The notes: generated from the letters alone by a model not told the origin. 64,000 nucleotides of DNA from Litsea cubeba (GCA_012931725.1 CM022948.1:69976444-70040443); one strand, 5' to 3'; positions 11,391 through 23,161 are shown, counted from the first letter of the stretch. Program-made: numbers and translations.

Positions 11391-12209
11391 AAGTTAAAAA
11401 ATATAATCCAGCTTTCTCCAAGGTTCCACAAAGGGGAATTTTCAATTTTCCATTGATGGATGGAAACATCTGTGTAAATATGAAAATCTCAAATGATAAT
11501 TAAATTAAGAGTTTTTTTATGAAAAAAAAAAAACTTTAAACACTTATTAGACGAATTGATTATTTAAAACACGGAATTGACGGATTAGGTTTAGTACATT
11601 TTTTTTTTCAGAATTAACCTTGTAACGATATCGTTATATGGGTGACGATAACAATATTGTTATTCACCTAGCATTCAGGGTGCGTTTAGCAATTCTTTAA
11701 TAAATAATTTGCTGGCACAGTAATTTCTTACTTATCTATTGCCTTTTAAAAAATACCATTTAAGAACTCCAAATCCTCTCACTTATCTAAAAGTAGCCAC
11801 CATGTTTATGATCTCAAAGACCCCACTTTGTAAATCTTAAAGATTGGTCACATGGATACAATCACAAAAGGTGGGGATTTTCTATTGATGGATGGAAACA
11901 TCTGGGTAAATATGAAAATCTCAAATGCTAATTCAATTAAGAGTTTTTTTATGAAAAAAAAACTTTAAACACTAATTAGACAAATTGATTATTTAAACAT
12001 GGAATTGACGGATTGGGTATAGTACATTTTTTTACGGAAATACCCTTGTAACGATATCAATATATGGGTGACGATAACGATATTGTTATTCACTTCAGGG
12101 TGCATTCAGCAATTTTTTAAGAAATAATTTACTGACGCAGTAATTTCTTACTTATCTATTGTCTTTTAAAGAAAACCATTGAAGAACTCCAAATCCTCTC
12201 ACTTATCCT

Positions 12210-12521
12210 GGGCATGTTTGGATGTATAGTGAATTGAAGTAAAGTGAGGTGAAGCATCAAATTAAGAAAGAATAAAATATAAGAGGTTATGATGGTATTT
12301 TATTTTAATTGTTCGGTATGAAATCTTTTTGACTTTTTGTAAAAAAATGGAGTTTTTTTGTCTTTTAGTGTAGAAAGGAGGTTGCTTTTTTTACTTTTTT
12401 TGAAACAGATGGAGGAAATTTTAAAATTATGTACTTTTGATATAACCATTGGCTTTTCTGGTCTGGATAATAGAGGCTTTACCTAACATCACGTCACTTC
12501 ACCACACATCCAAACACGCCT
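12210..12521. mobile_element. Tourist/PIF-Harbinger-like MITE
   Basis: A 312-bp insert with terminal inverted repeats GGGCATGTTTGGATGTATAG and (reverse complement of the right end) AGGCGTGTTTGGATGTGTGG. The flanking trinucleotide is CCT on both sides. The related block at about 11787 lacks it, which gives an empty-site comparison within the window. Confidence 0.7.
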
Positions 12522-12950
12522 CCTAAAGGTAGGCCCCATGTTTACAATCTCAAAGACCCCACTTTGTAAATCTTAAAGATTGGTCACATGGATACAATCA
12601 CAAAAGGTGGGCTCATATTATAATTTCTATAATAGTTGGACTACATTATAATGCATCACATCCTAATTTCTAAATGTGGGCACCACGTTGTAATTTCTAA
12701 AGGTGGGCCCTGTATCTAGCTAGAATCACAAAAAGATGGCCCCACTTTATATAATTTTTAAAGATGGGCCATATAGTCACAATCACAAAAGTTGGATCCA
12801 AGCACATTGTAAATCTCATGAATGTAGGCCCACCTTGTAAATCCTATGAATGAGACCTCATGTTCTAATTTCTAAAGGTAGGTACCGCATTATAGTTTTT
12901 AAAGGAGTGTCCCGTGTTCACAATCAATAAAAAAGATGTCCCAACATTAT

Positions 12951-13232
12951 ATTCCCATAAAGGTAGGCCTACATTGTAAATCCTATGAATGTGGGTCATA
13001 TGGTCACAATCACGAAAGGTGGACCCTCAATGTAAATCCTATGAACGTGGACCCCCATATTTTAATTTCTAAAGGTGTATACAACGTTGTAATTCCCATA
13101 AAGGTAGGCATACATTGTAAATTCTATGAATGTGGGTCATATGGTCACAATCACGAAAGGTGGACCCTCAATGTAAATCCTATGAATGTGGACCCCCATA
13201 TTTTAATTTCTAAAGGTGTATACGACGTTGTA
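12951..13232. repeat. Two tandem copies of a 141-bp unit
   Basis: Copies 12951-13091 and 13092-13232 both begin ATTCCCATAAAGGTAGGC and differ at few bases. The period is a multiple of three, so one frame stays open across both (12936-13292). That open frame is therefore a by-product of the repeat and not a gene. Confidence 0.9.
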
Positions 13233-13772
13233 ATTTCTAATTGTGGGTCCCATATTTACATTCACAAAAAGGTGAGTTTAAAATTCTTATAAAGGTGGGT
13301 TCATATTGTAAATCCTATGAATACTGGTCCCATGCCTTAATTCTTAAAGGCGGGTACCACGTTGTAATTTCTACAGGTGGGTCATACATTGTAAATTCTA
13401 AGATTATATTGCTTCGTTCTGTGGAATAAAACTTTTATAATGTCACCAAACAAGTTACGTATAGCATATTATCAACAGACTAACTTAATATAATGTTACC
13501 AAATAAGTTTTGTAGAGTGTAGCCTCGACACAACCCAATCCCAGCACAATCTGATATGAGCACAAAATTGGGAACAACAAGAGAACGTTGCCAAACGGGC
13601 TCTCATTTTCCCATTTTGCGTATTTCTTGCCCAACGGAACGATGTTCTAGTTTCTCCATCTCTATATTCAATGCAGTTTCTGTGAATATTGAAGACTAAT
13701 CAATAGTTGCAATAAAAAAGAAAAGAAATCGAAACCCATTTTTGGATCCAGAAAATTTTTGGATGTATTAAG

Positions 13773-16501
13773 TGTTCGCGAATCCTGTCGGGACTACCGA
13801 GGTCAGCGGATGTGAGAATCTGTGGGGTCCAACCCTTTTGTGACCGGAGACGAGCGAACAGTCGCCTTTCTCTTTTGTGTACGAGTAAGCCAAATTTTAT
13901 AATCTACTTAACAAGCGATGATCTGTAAATCAGCCTTTTCATGTAAAAAAGAAAATAAGATTTTTTTCTAATTTTCATTGTACATGTGATTAAAAAAGAG
14001 ATATAATTTGAATTCTGGATGCTGTGAAAGGAGAATTTCATTTGTTTGCCGTGAAAGGCAATGTTGTGTTTGCCATGGGAGGCGATTTTTTGGTTCCGCG
14101 AAAAGCGATTTACAATTCTTATAAAAAAAAGTCAAGATTTGCGATTGTTGTGTCTCTTAAAAAACACAAATAGAATGAGAAGAAAGAAAAGGATATCTGA
14201 CTTCATAGGAGATTGCGGAGGACTTGTTTAGATTGACGGTTGCAAGTCATGTTTGGACTTCGCAGTCATCCTTCTGATGATAACAGTGGATGTTTTTTTA
14301 TTCTCTTCGCTAGGCTTAAACCTTGGAATTTTAGAGAATAAGGATCAACGAGAGATCCTATATCCAATAAAAATCCAAGTAGATAGGCAAAAGAGCCGCG
14401 TCTAAGCCATGGAGATAGAATGAGAGGGCCTTGGAGGGTGGCCCCCCCAAGGGTCTTCAATCACCTTACAGTGGTGGCCGTTGAAGGAATTTTTTTAACG
14501 AAGGAGATACCGTCGTAGGAGCGTAGTAACAACGATGGAGAGCTTGTGCGTCGATCAGAAAAAGCATGCAAGGTTGGAAGAACATGCAACGTTGGAAGAA
14601 CATGCCTTGGAATGGTGGAAATAACCTCCTTTTATAGGCTTTTGGTGGGCATGGTGGGAGTTTATGGGCTTTAAAAGCATTAATTATATAAATGCTCCAT
14701 GATGGGAGGAGTTACACATTTTGGATTTATGTTTTTGTAACTCCATTTTTCTTGATTTTTGATTAGTCGTTTGAGAATTGATGGGAAGAGTTACATTCTT
14801 TAATACAATAATTGCTTTGACCTGTAACTCGTCTTTCTTTGATTTTTATTGGACCGTCCATGATAATGGGCAATTAACCACATTAATTTGTCATAAAAAT
14901 GGGTCATTAACCACATTAAGTGGCTTCTGAAGTGCTTGAATAGTCGCGGGCCATTCCATGGCTTTTGAAATTCTACGCGTGACGTAGGAAGCATTGATCA
15001 TCGATGAATTTCTCACATCAATTGTTGTCGGATGATCATGTAATTTCAGACATTGATTGTTGCCGGTGGGCCAATACCATCCGTTCTGTCGATTTCTCGA
15101 TTGGTATGGCATAAGGTATGCTTTTTTGGTTGGTCGAATGACGATTTTGAGGTGTTCGATGACGAGCCCATGATTTCGATGGCGAATCCATGATGTTGTC
15201 AAAGATCGACGGATTTCGTGCCCCGAACATCAGATTTTCAAAAATCACAGAGGCTAAATGGCTCGAAAAGGAAAAAATGACCAACAATAGGTTTTAGGTG
15301 AAATTCGACAACTCAGACTTCCAGGGTCGCTAGCGACCATGGGGCAATTTTGTTCGATCGGTCGCCTTTTTCAGTATTTTTTTTGTTTTTTTTTTTGACA
15401 TATTTTTCTTGGTATTTTTGCACATTTTCTGGCATAATTTCCCTATAGAAAACTTGACGAGAAGCCGTACAGAATGAGGGGCAATGTTTCTGATTTTTCG
15501 AGAAAGCCGAAGACTTTGTTGCGTAGGGGTGCCAATTTGCCGCCAGAAGTCAAAACTGAGTCAAATGATGTCGGAATGAACTAAGATTTGAGATGAAGCT
15601 TCATGGGCAAGAAATAAGACCAACCATAGGCTTTGGTTTGAAATTTTAAGCCGTCAGGGGTCCTGTCGCCAGTAGACTTGATTTTATCACGATGAAGACG
15701 TCGTGCTTTGATGTACGGTCAAAAGATGTTAGAATGACCTGAAATTTGACATGGAGCCTTGTGGGATCATTTTAGGATGATCCATTAACTTTGATTTGCA
15801 AATCATGATCCCAAGGGGCTCCGTCGCCAAGAGACCTAGTTTAGCTATCGAGGGGGGAGGGGGTCAAAACTAGGTCAAATGATGTCGAAATGACCTGAAA
15901 CTTGATATGTAGCAACTTGGAGGTATTTTAAAACCATCCATGTACTTTGTTTGATGAGTGATGACTTCGGCGGTCTCGGCTGCCGGGAGGCCTGATTTTG
16001 TTGCTTGAGGGTTGATGTTAGTCAAACGTTGTTGGATTGACCTGAAATTTACATTGAGCCTCTTGGGGGTATTTTAAGACCATCCATGGGATTTGATTGA
16101 AGATTTGATGTCTCCGATGCTGTTGTCGCCGGAATGGCTGACTTTGCCGCGTGGAGAATGGTTATTTTGCATTTTGGGCCAAACGGTGTCAGAATGGCCC
16201 GAATTTTGATGTGGAGCCTTTTAGTGACTTTTTGATGCCATTTATGTGCTCTGTTTTGTGAAATAAGGTCCCCAGCTTCATCGCCAGTCAGGAGCTAAGA
16301 GTGAAGTCAGGCCAAATGATGTTGAAATGACCCAAAACTTCATGTGTACACTTCTAATGACTGTTTTGAAGGATTTTGGAATTTTCAGATGGTTTCGTCA
16401 AGATCTGATGCTTGAAGCAACTTCGCCCATTGTGGTCTGATGCTGCTTCATGTGACTTCTTCGATGTATGAAGAGACGCAGTGACATTTTTTGTGTCAAC
16501 A
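13773..16501 (-). mobile_element. Family L1 gypsy-type 3' LTR, minus strand
   Basis: The LTR starts TGTTGACACAA at 16501 (minus strand) directly after a polypurine tract, CCTTGAGGGGGAATC, so this is a 3' LTR. It ends near 13773. The interior matches the plus-strand L1 LTR at 24683-27294 throughout, including CATGGCTTAGACG and the final part with conserved CCGACCTC. No coding sequence. The exact right-hand end (in element sense) is uncertain by tens of bases. Confidence 0.75.
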
Positions 16502-17273
16502 GATTCCCCCTCAAGGTACAACGACAAGTTAACTTTGTAGTCGGTGTGCTTCGAAGAGAACTTTTGAGTTTTGAAGGAGAGCTTTTGACTTGACCAAGAG
16601 TCTTGAGCAATTTTCTTTTGATAGAGTAGCTTTTTGAGTCTTCAAAAGAATTTTATGGTGGTGAGAGCGATCGTGTACCGTCTCAAGGCAAAGTTTTGAA
16701 AATGGCATAAGGGATTTAGATTCGGGTTTTTGAGGATTTTAGATTTTGAGTTTTGGATTTGGATTTTTTCTTTGAGGCTTTACGTTGCACATTAGGCGGT
16801 CAAAATGAGGTTTTGCTTTTGACCTTGTATCCTATCAAGCTGTATGTGCCAAGGTAGGAGATTGAGATTTTTTTTTTCTGACCTTATGACCTAACAAGTT
16901 GTATGTGGCAAGGTAGGGGGTTAGGATTTGGGTTTTGATTCACTATTTGGGTCTATTTTGAGTCCATTGGGTCTATTTTGGCTCCATTGGAGTGGTTTGG
17001 TTTTTTATTGAATGTCAATTTCAAGGTTTTGGCTCAATTTGATGCATGAGGTGGGATGGTTTGAGTCTTGGAAGCTTGTAGGGCTTGCATTTTGGCTTTT
17101 TGAATGGTTCAATCAACTCAAAAGAGGCATGTGACCATTTTGTATGCTCTTGGTAAGAGGATTTTTTTTTTCTGAAAAATGATTTTCAAAATTTTGAACG
17201 GGGCTCAATTGGTAGTAAGCCCCTTTTAGTGCTTAGGTGGTCAAACCTGGCTAGCCCACATGGGACTTTAAAC
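16502..17273 (-). mobile_element. L1 element internal 3' end, non-coding remnant
   Basis: On the minus strand this precedes the polypurine tract. The segment nearest the LTR contains CTCAAGACTCTTGGTCAAG, shared with the plus-strand copy at 24577. Farther out there are stop-ridden T/G-rich sequences without recognisable pol. Confidence 0.55.
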
Positions 17274-17860
17274 CTTTCCATGGAAGTTTGTGCACATCAG
17301 GGATTTTGGAGATTGGTTTTAGGGTTTAAGAGATGTCTAGGGGGGTTTCGTTCAAAACCTTGGAGGGAGAATTTCGTATGGTTTCTTTTGTTGGTGTTCT
17401 TATTCTTCTACTCTGTGTTCTGGTATGATGCTTAGGAGAGAAGAAACGAGTCAAGGAATAATCATCATGTTCAAAAGTTAAATATGTATGAAATATATTC
17501 CAGCTTTCTCCAAGGTTCCACAAAAGGGAAATTTTCTCATGTGGGACCCCATTTTTGATTGATGGATGGAAACATCGGTGTGGGGATGCACCATTTGTGG
17601 TTTCCATCGGTGTGGTGATGCACCATTTGTGGAGATTTTGCATTACTGAAAATTGACAGATCAATACTTGTTGTCAATGAAGATATTCAGTGTTTAGTAG
17701 TTATACTAAATATGAAAATCTCAAATGATAATTAAATTAAGAGATTTTTATGAAAAAAATATTTTTAAACACATATTAGATGAATTAATAATTATTAAAA
17801 ATACAGAATTGACGGATCAGGTGCTAACGATATCGTTATTCACCTCACACAAAACAAAAC
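17274..17860. pseudogene. Duplicate of DRP3 5' region lacking exon 1
   Basis: 17274-17296 matches DRP3 intron 1 at 10541-10566 (CTTTCCATGGAAG then TTGTGCACA). It then continues straight into sequence matching the DRP3 5' UTR and upstream flank from about 11207 onward (telo-box, GGGAGAATTTCGTATGG, TCTGGTATGATGCTT and beyond). The 640 bp holding exon 1 are absent. The match fades near 17860. Confidence 0.75.
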
Positions 17861-18487
17861 TTACAAATTAACCTAATCTTTCTGAAAAAAAAAAGATACA
17901 AATTGAGAGAGCCATTGATACAAATGTTATGACCCGCATGACCCGCATGTGGCAAGCTGTTGTACTGTTGTAAGTTTTTGACTAATCTTTTAACACTATC
18001 ACTCATAATTTATTAATGTGAAAAACCTTATTTTAACTATTGATGAGACCAGGTGATGAACCCTCTTTTTAGACATGGAAATTCCCTTTGGATTAGCTTT
18101 GGTAAAACACAAATACCTTTTGAGTCAAGTGAAAGTCTCTTTTAATTTTGAGGTTCATTTTTTTTAATGATTAGAGGGTCTTACACCGCAATAAATGCAT
18201 AGTTTGCACCATTCATGAAAAAAAAAAACATAGGTTACACTCTATGATAAGCATCCTATGATAAGCATCTTTGGATATGGGTGCTGGATGAAGGTTATAC
18301 CATATCATTTTCTTTAGAAGATAACTTAGCTAGATGCCAGCTTTAGGATGACCTAAATTTTATAGATATAAGAGACCGGTATCAAATTGGAGAGACAACT
18401 GACGTGGTCTAAAACTGCACTCTTTGTTATTGGAACCGCATCAATAAGTAGAGACGCAAATGGAGTATATATTACAGACATGCATCA
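17861..18487. other. Intergenic, nothing recognised
   Basis: A+T-rich sequence with homopolymer runs and a short dinucleotide-scale repeat near 17935 (GACCCGCAT twice). No open frame or element ends were seen. Confidence 0.6.
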
Positions 18488-18597
18488 TCTATATTACTAA
18501 AGGGATGTACTCTTCCTCACATAAAGACACCTCGCGCAACCTCAAACTTTTTGCAATGCCATTTCCGGATTTGCCCTTATCCCTAAAATCTCTATAT

Positions 18598-18767
18598 CCA
18601 TGAGATCCCTAAATAAACCAACACACTAGATGTGCTACATTTATATCAATCAATTCATGGGTCCCGGCCCGCATCATCTCTCCATGAGATCCTTAAATAA
18701 GCCAACACACCAGATGTGCTACATTTATATCAATCAATTCATGGGTCCCGGCCCGCATCATTTGATT
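18598..18767. repeat. 84-bp direct duplication at the head of the Helitron array
   Basis: CCATGAGATCC...CACACTAGATGTGCTACATT recurs 84 bp later with few changes. It precedes the main array. Confidence 0.85.
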
Positions 18768-20045
18768 TTATGGATGGTTAAAATAAAGATGGTGGACCCC
18801 ATTCATCTGGGTCCCACTTAAAAATATTTGGTCAATTTGTTAGGTCTATGATCATTTGATCCTTCTTATTCAATTTATGGGTCCCATCCCACATAATATG
18901 ATTTTATAGACTGTTAAGATAGAGATGGTGGACCCTATTCATTTGGGGGGTTCCACTTAAATAGGTTAGGTTTGGTCAATTTGTGAGGTCTATGATCATT
19001 TGATCCTTTGACCTTTATCAAGTAATTCATGGGTTACAGTATCATATGGTTGTATGAACGGTTAGAATATAGATGGTGGACTCCATTCATCTTTGGGGTC
19101 CCACTTAAATAAATTAGGTTTGGTCAATTTATGAGGTCTATGGTCATTTTTGATCTTTATCAATCAATTCATAGGTCCCGGCCTGCATCATTTGATTTTA
19201 TGGACGGTTAGAAAAAGATGGTGGACCCCATTCATCTGGATCCCACTTAAAAATATTTAGTAAATTTGTTAGGTCTACGATCATTTGATCATTTGATCTT
19301 TTTAAATCAATTCACGGGTCCCATCCCGCATAATATGGTTTTATGGACGGTTAGAATATAGATGGTGGACCCCATTCATCTGGGAGGTTCCACTTAAATA
19401 GGTTAGGTTTGGTCAATTTGTGAGGTCTATGATCATTTGATCATTTGATCTTTATCAAGCAATTCATGGATCCATCCCGCATCATATTGTTTCATGGATG
19501 GTTAGAATATAGATGGTGGACCCCATTCATCTTGGGGTCCCACTTAAATAGGTTAGGTTTGGTCAATTTGAGAGGTCTATGATCATTTGATCATTTGATC
19601 TTTATCAATTAATTAATGGGTCCCGGCCCGCATCATTTGATTTTATGGACGGTTAGAATAAAGATGGTGGACCCCATTCATCTGGGTCCCACTTAAATAT
19701 ATTAGGTCAATTTGTTAGGTCTACGATCATTTGATCCTTTGATCTTTTTAAATCAATTCATGGGTCCCATCCCGCATAATATGGTTTTATGGACGGTTAG
19801 AATATAGATGGTGGACCTCATTCATCTTGGGAGTCCCACTTAAATAGGTTAGGTTTGGTCAATTTGAGAGGTCTATGATCATTTGATCTTTAACAATCAA
19901 TTAATGGGTCCCAGCCCGCATCATATGATTTTATGAACGGTTAGAATAGAGATGATGGACCCCATTCATCTTGGTCCCACTTAAATATATTAGGTCAATT
20001 TATTAGGTCTTTGATCATTTGATCTTTCTTAATCAATTCATGCTT
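18740..20045. repeat. About 143-bp tandem array, nine units, trimeric higher-order structure
   Basis: Units centre on GGGTCCCGGCCCGCATCAT-like sequence at about 18742, 18884, 19029, 19171, 19313, 19467, 19616, 19759 and 19903. Three unit types alternate A-B-C. A has CATTTGATTTTATGG and a short spacer, B has CATAATATGGTTTTATGG, and C has CATCATAT and a TTGGGGTCCC variant. A-to-A, B-to-B and C-to-C distances are all about 430-446 bp. Confidence 0.85.
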
Positions 20046-20233
20046 CACCTAAAGAATAAAACATTTGGAAAAAAACATAAAGATCAAATTAGCAACAAAA
20101 AAAAAGACTCACAAGTTTACTAATTAATAAATTTATTAAAAATAATTCATATCAGTCTGTGCATTTGGTGGTTTTGTGGTTATGCACGGGGTTTTGCTAG
20201 TACATACCGTGGTTATGCACGGGGTTTTGCTAG

Positions 20234-21059
20234 TACATACCTAAAGTAATGGCAAATTACATAGGTAATTACTAATTAGTACAAGAAGTTGTGAGCATGG
20301 TGAGAAATTTCAAAGATGAATTTAAGAAATTTGTGAAAGAGATTAAAAAAAAAAAATCCCGGGATTGTACTGATTGTGTGTCCTGCCAGCTGGGATTGTA
20401 CCGATTTAACATTATAAATAAATCTATCTTTTCAAATTTTTATATATATATATATATGAAGCGAACTGATTCCAATTGAGGACTGCCCTACGATTTTTGT
20501 GTTATTAATTTGGGACTTATTTTTTCTTCTTCTTCAACCATTCCTCTTCTTTGTAGTGTTATTATTAATTACTTTCTCTTCAACTTAGCACTTGATATCG
20601 CATTTCACAAAAATGGTGTGAGATTTTTTGTTTCTTCTTCTAATTAATCCAACTACGCTCTGGCATCCATGTTGGGATCTAGAAAAAATGGCAAGTAAAT
20701 CCATCGCCCCATCTCAAGTCCTGAAACCTTTAATCTCCCTCTCCTGCATTAACTTAATTGGTAAAGCAGCCCCAAAAGTCCAGGTCAAAGCAGCGGTTGG
20801 CAGAGATAGCGATCAGAAGAATTTTTTTCTTGGCCAAAACACTATAACAAAATCAAAAGTCTCATCAACACAATCCATAATGTCCAGAAGGCTCATATGG
20901 TGTATTGCCAATACAAACATAGAGAACTAGTGCCAATACAAAACAAAAATCTAATGTCTTACAACATATTAGTCTCTAAACACACATGTTATTACCATGT
21001 GTAGTTACCTTGCCAGCTTAATTTTGACCCAGTTTTAAAGACTTCTGAAAGGCATGGTA
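20234..21059. other. Intergenic, nothing recognised
   Basis: A+T-rich DNA with a (TA)n run near 20442-20457. A 100-codon open frame at 20628-20930 matches no family I know and has no intron or repeat context to support it. Confidence 0.55.
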
Positions 21060-21727
21060 TTAAATATAGGGGATTTGACCGTACGGGATATAAAACACCC
21101 TATATTCCTTAAAATGGTGTTGACGAAAAGTATATTCCAAATATGAGTATCGTACAAAGAGCCTTTTTTTTTTTTCCAGTTATACCATTATATAAACTGC
21201 TTGTTTGCCCTCCTTTTTTTTTCCTTCCGTTTGCAGCAGAAAGTAAGTCGTTTTCCCTGATTATTTTCATGTGGCTGTCTCCATCTTTAGAGGAGGTTCT
21301 CAAGAGGATGAGGCACTCGCTCTTTCATTTCTCCAAAGGCATTTAGATGATTCTTCTTACACAATATTTGGACAAGTTTGGAATTTTTTATATACTCTGT
21401 CAAATGTTATGTTAAAAATGGTTGGGCATTGAGACACCAAACATTTATGGTCATGGAGATACTTTGGAATTTATTCTTAATTTTTTTGTTTGACTGTATT
21501 AGATGAACAAAAGATATGAAACGTCCTAAAAGTGCATTTTTCTTGTGGCTTTATAACAAATTATACCATGAATTATTTTGTGGTAATGTAAAGAACAAGA
21601 CAGGTACAGCTCAGTCACAACAACTAGGACTTTATAACAAATCATATTGTAAAGAACAAGACATGTACACTTGGTCACAACGGAAAGAACCTTCAACGTT
21701 TTATTACACAGCCCAAAGACATTAAAA

Positions 21728-22390
21728 GTTCCAGAATGCTTCATTGTTATATTTGTGACTACACTAGGGACTTTAATGTATTTTTTTAAGCAGCCAGTTC
21801 TTCTTTTACGAAGTATGAAGCCATGTAGTTAGACCTGATATAGAGCAAGTAAAATCCACAGCAAATATGGGACTGTAATTCATTACATTTTGTGTGATAT
21901 CGCACAGACACTTGGCCACCAACAGAAACTGTGAAGCTCCAGAATGCTTTAGTTATTTTTGTGACTATAGTAGGGACCTTAATGTATTTTTTAAGCAGCC
22001 TAGATCTTCTCTTACGAAGTAGGAAACCATGTAGTAAGACCTGATATGGAGCAATTAAAATCCATAGCAAACATGATACTGTAATTCATTGCATTTTGTG
22101 CAATATCGCACAGACACTTGGCCACTTACAGAAACTGTGAAGCTCCAGAATGCTTCAGTTATTTTTGTGACTATAGTGGGGACTTTAATGTATTTTTTAA
22201 GCAGCACAGATTTTCTCTTACGAAGTATGAAGCCATGCAGTTAGACCTGATATGGAGCAAGTAAAATCCACAGCAAATATGGGACTGTAATTCATTACAT
22301 TTTGTGTGATATTGCACAGTCACTTGGCGACTTATACAAACAATGGAGTTCCAGAATGCTTCACTGTATGTTTTGTGAAGTACCACACAT
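21728..22390. repeat. About 206-bp tandem repeats inside the Pack-MULE
   Basis: Three copies and a partial fourth, each starting near CCAGAATGCTT (21732, 21939, 22146, 22351) and including AAGCAGC, CTTACGAAGTA and GACCTGATATGGAGCAA. Confidence 0.85.
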
Positions 22391-22487
22391 CCATCTACAA
22401 TGACATAATGTATACAATGAGTTTTTACTTCAATGTTAACATGTCAAACCATACAGTTCTTCACCCAATCCCACAAAACATGAGACA

Positions 22488-22747
22488 CAGGATGGCCGGG
22501 TCCACGCGGGTGACGTCGCCAACGAAGCCCAATGTGGCGGAGTTGGCTGAGGGGTGGGCGGTGAGGAGGTGTCTGTCCTTGCCGCAGAGGCTGACGGCAC
22601 GGCGGTGGCGCTGGCATGGTTGATAAGGGGGACGAGGTTCTTGTTGATCTTCCCAGTGAGGACCATCTCGACGATTTCCATGGTGGCGACGTCGGTAACT
22701 CGGAGGCCGTCGATGAACTGTGGGCGGATGGAGAGGCGGCTGAGCAT
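22488..22747 (-). pseudogene. N-acetyl-L-glutamate kinase gene fragment captured in Pack-MULE
   Basis: The host enzyme (NAGK, plastid arginine synthesis) phosphorylates N-acetylglutamate. On the minus strand, the first frame reads RPQFIDGLRVTDVATMEIVE and on through LTGKINKNLVPLINHA. After a frameshift near 22600 a second frame reads LCGKDRHLLTAHPSANSATL, then GFVGDVTRVDPA. Both are characteristic NAGK segments in the right order. The ATP-binding N-terminal lobe and the whole C-terminal half are missing, and Gly residues in the AGATAVGLSGKD loop are changed. An upstream open stretch to about 22955 is Leu/Pro/His-rich and could be a captured leader, but I cannot assign it. Captured fragment, not a working gene. 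Confidence 0.85.
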
Positions 22748-23161
22748 GCTGTTGATTGGGTGGGTATAGATGATGATGATGAAGAAAAAGATGGGGTTGT
22801 TGTGAGAGGGTTGGAGAGGGATTTAAGAGGAGGAAGAGAGGGTTTAGGGTTTTGGAGAGATGGAAGGAAATGTGGGTGTGGGTTTTTAGGGTTTTAGAGA
22901 AGGTGAGATGGGGAAGAGAGGTTGTTATTGGGCCTGGGGGTCTAGCTGTAAACATCCTCTATTCTCTCTCTTGTTAGGGGCTTAAAAGGATGGTATTTGC
23001 TCTCTCTCTCATTTCTCCTCTCTCTTGTCAAAAAGGTTAAAACTGGAAAAAAAAAGAGTTTCTCTGTACGATACCCATATTTGAGATTTACTTTTGGTCA
23101 ACACCATTTCAAGGAATATAGGGTATTTTATACCCTGTATGGTCAAATCCCCTTAAATATA

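Larger units (their letters stand above)
11391..13772. repeat. Upstream flank of DRP3: duplicated blocks and degenerate tandem repeats
   Basis: A block beginning near 11458 recurs near 11886, about 430 bp away. It includes GATGGATGGAAACATCT, a T-run and ACGATATCGTTA-like words. A further block at 11800-11875 recurs near 12535 after a MITE. From 12535 to about 13420 the DNA is a degenerate array of AAAGGTGGGCC and TGTAAATCCTATGAATG words. 13420-13772 shows nothing else I can name. No gene is supported. Confidence 0.7.
18488..20233 (+). mobile_element. Non-autonomous Helitron carrying a tandem array
   Basis: The 5' end is TCTATATTACTAAAGGG preceded by A (18487). The 3' end is ATGCACGGGGTTTTGCTAG followed by T, with the hairpin arms GTGCAT/ATGCAC just upstream. 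TC...CTAG inserted between A and T is the Helitron signature. A first CTAG end is at 20200, and a 33-bp tandem copy of the end puts a second at 20233. No RepHel coding sequence is present. The interior is almost wholly the array listed separately. Confidence 0.75.
21069..23152. mobile_element. Pack-MULE with about 110-bp terminal inverted repeats
   Basis: The ends are GGGGATTTGACC at 21069 and its inverse GGTCAAATCCCC ending at 23152. The inverted repeats remain alignable for about 110 bp, sharing CCCTATATTCCTT, ATGGTGTTGAC, CAAATATG and GTATCGTAC. A perfect 9-bp target duplication TTAAATATA flanks the element (21060-21068, 23153-23161), as expected for Mutator-like elements. There is no transposase. 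It carries a fragment of a host gene for N-acetylglutamate kinase and a set of about 206-bp tandem repeats. Confidence 0.92.

Noticed and set aside
18740..20045. Repeated units with constant spacing as a CRISPR-like array
   Set aside because: Units are about 143 bp, contiguous and diverged, with no short-repeat/unique-spacer layout, and the context is a eukaryotic Helitron.
22461..22955. 164-codon open frame on the minus strand as a functional NAGK-like gene
   Set aside because: NAGK similarity switches frame near 22600, covers only a short middle part of the enzyme, and the whole lies within Pack-MULE inverted repeats.
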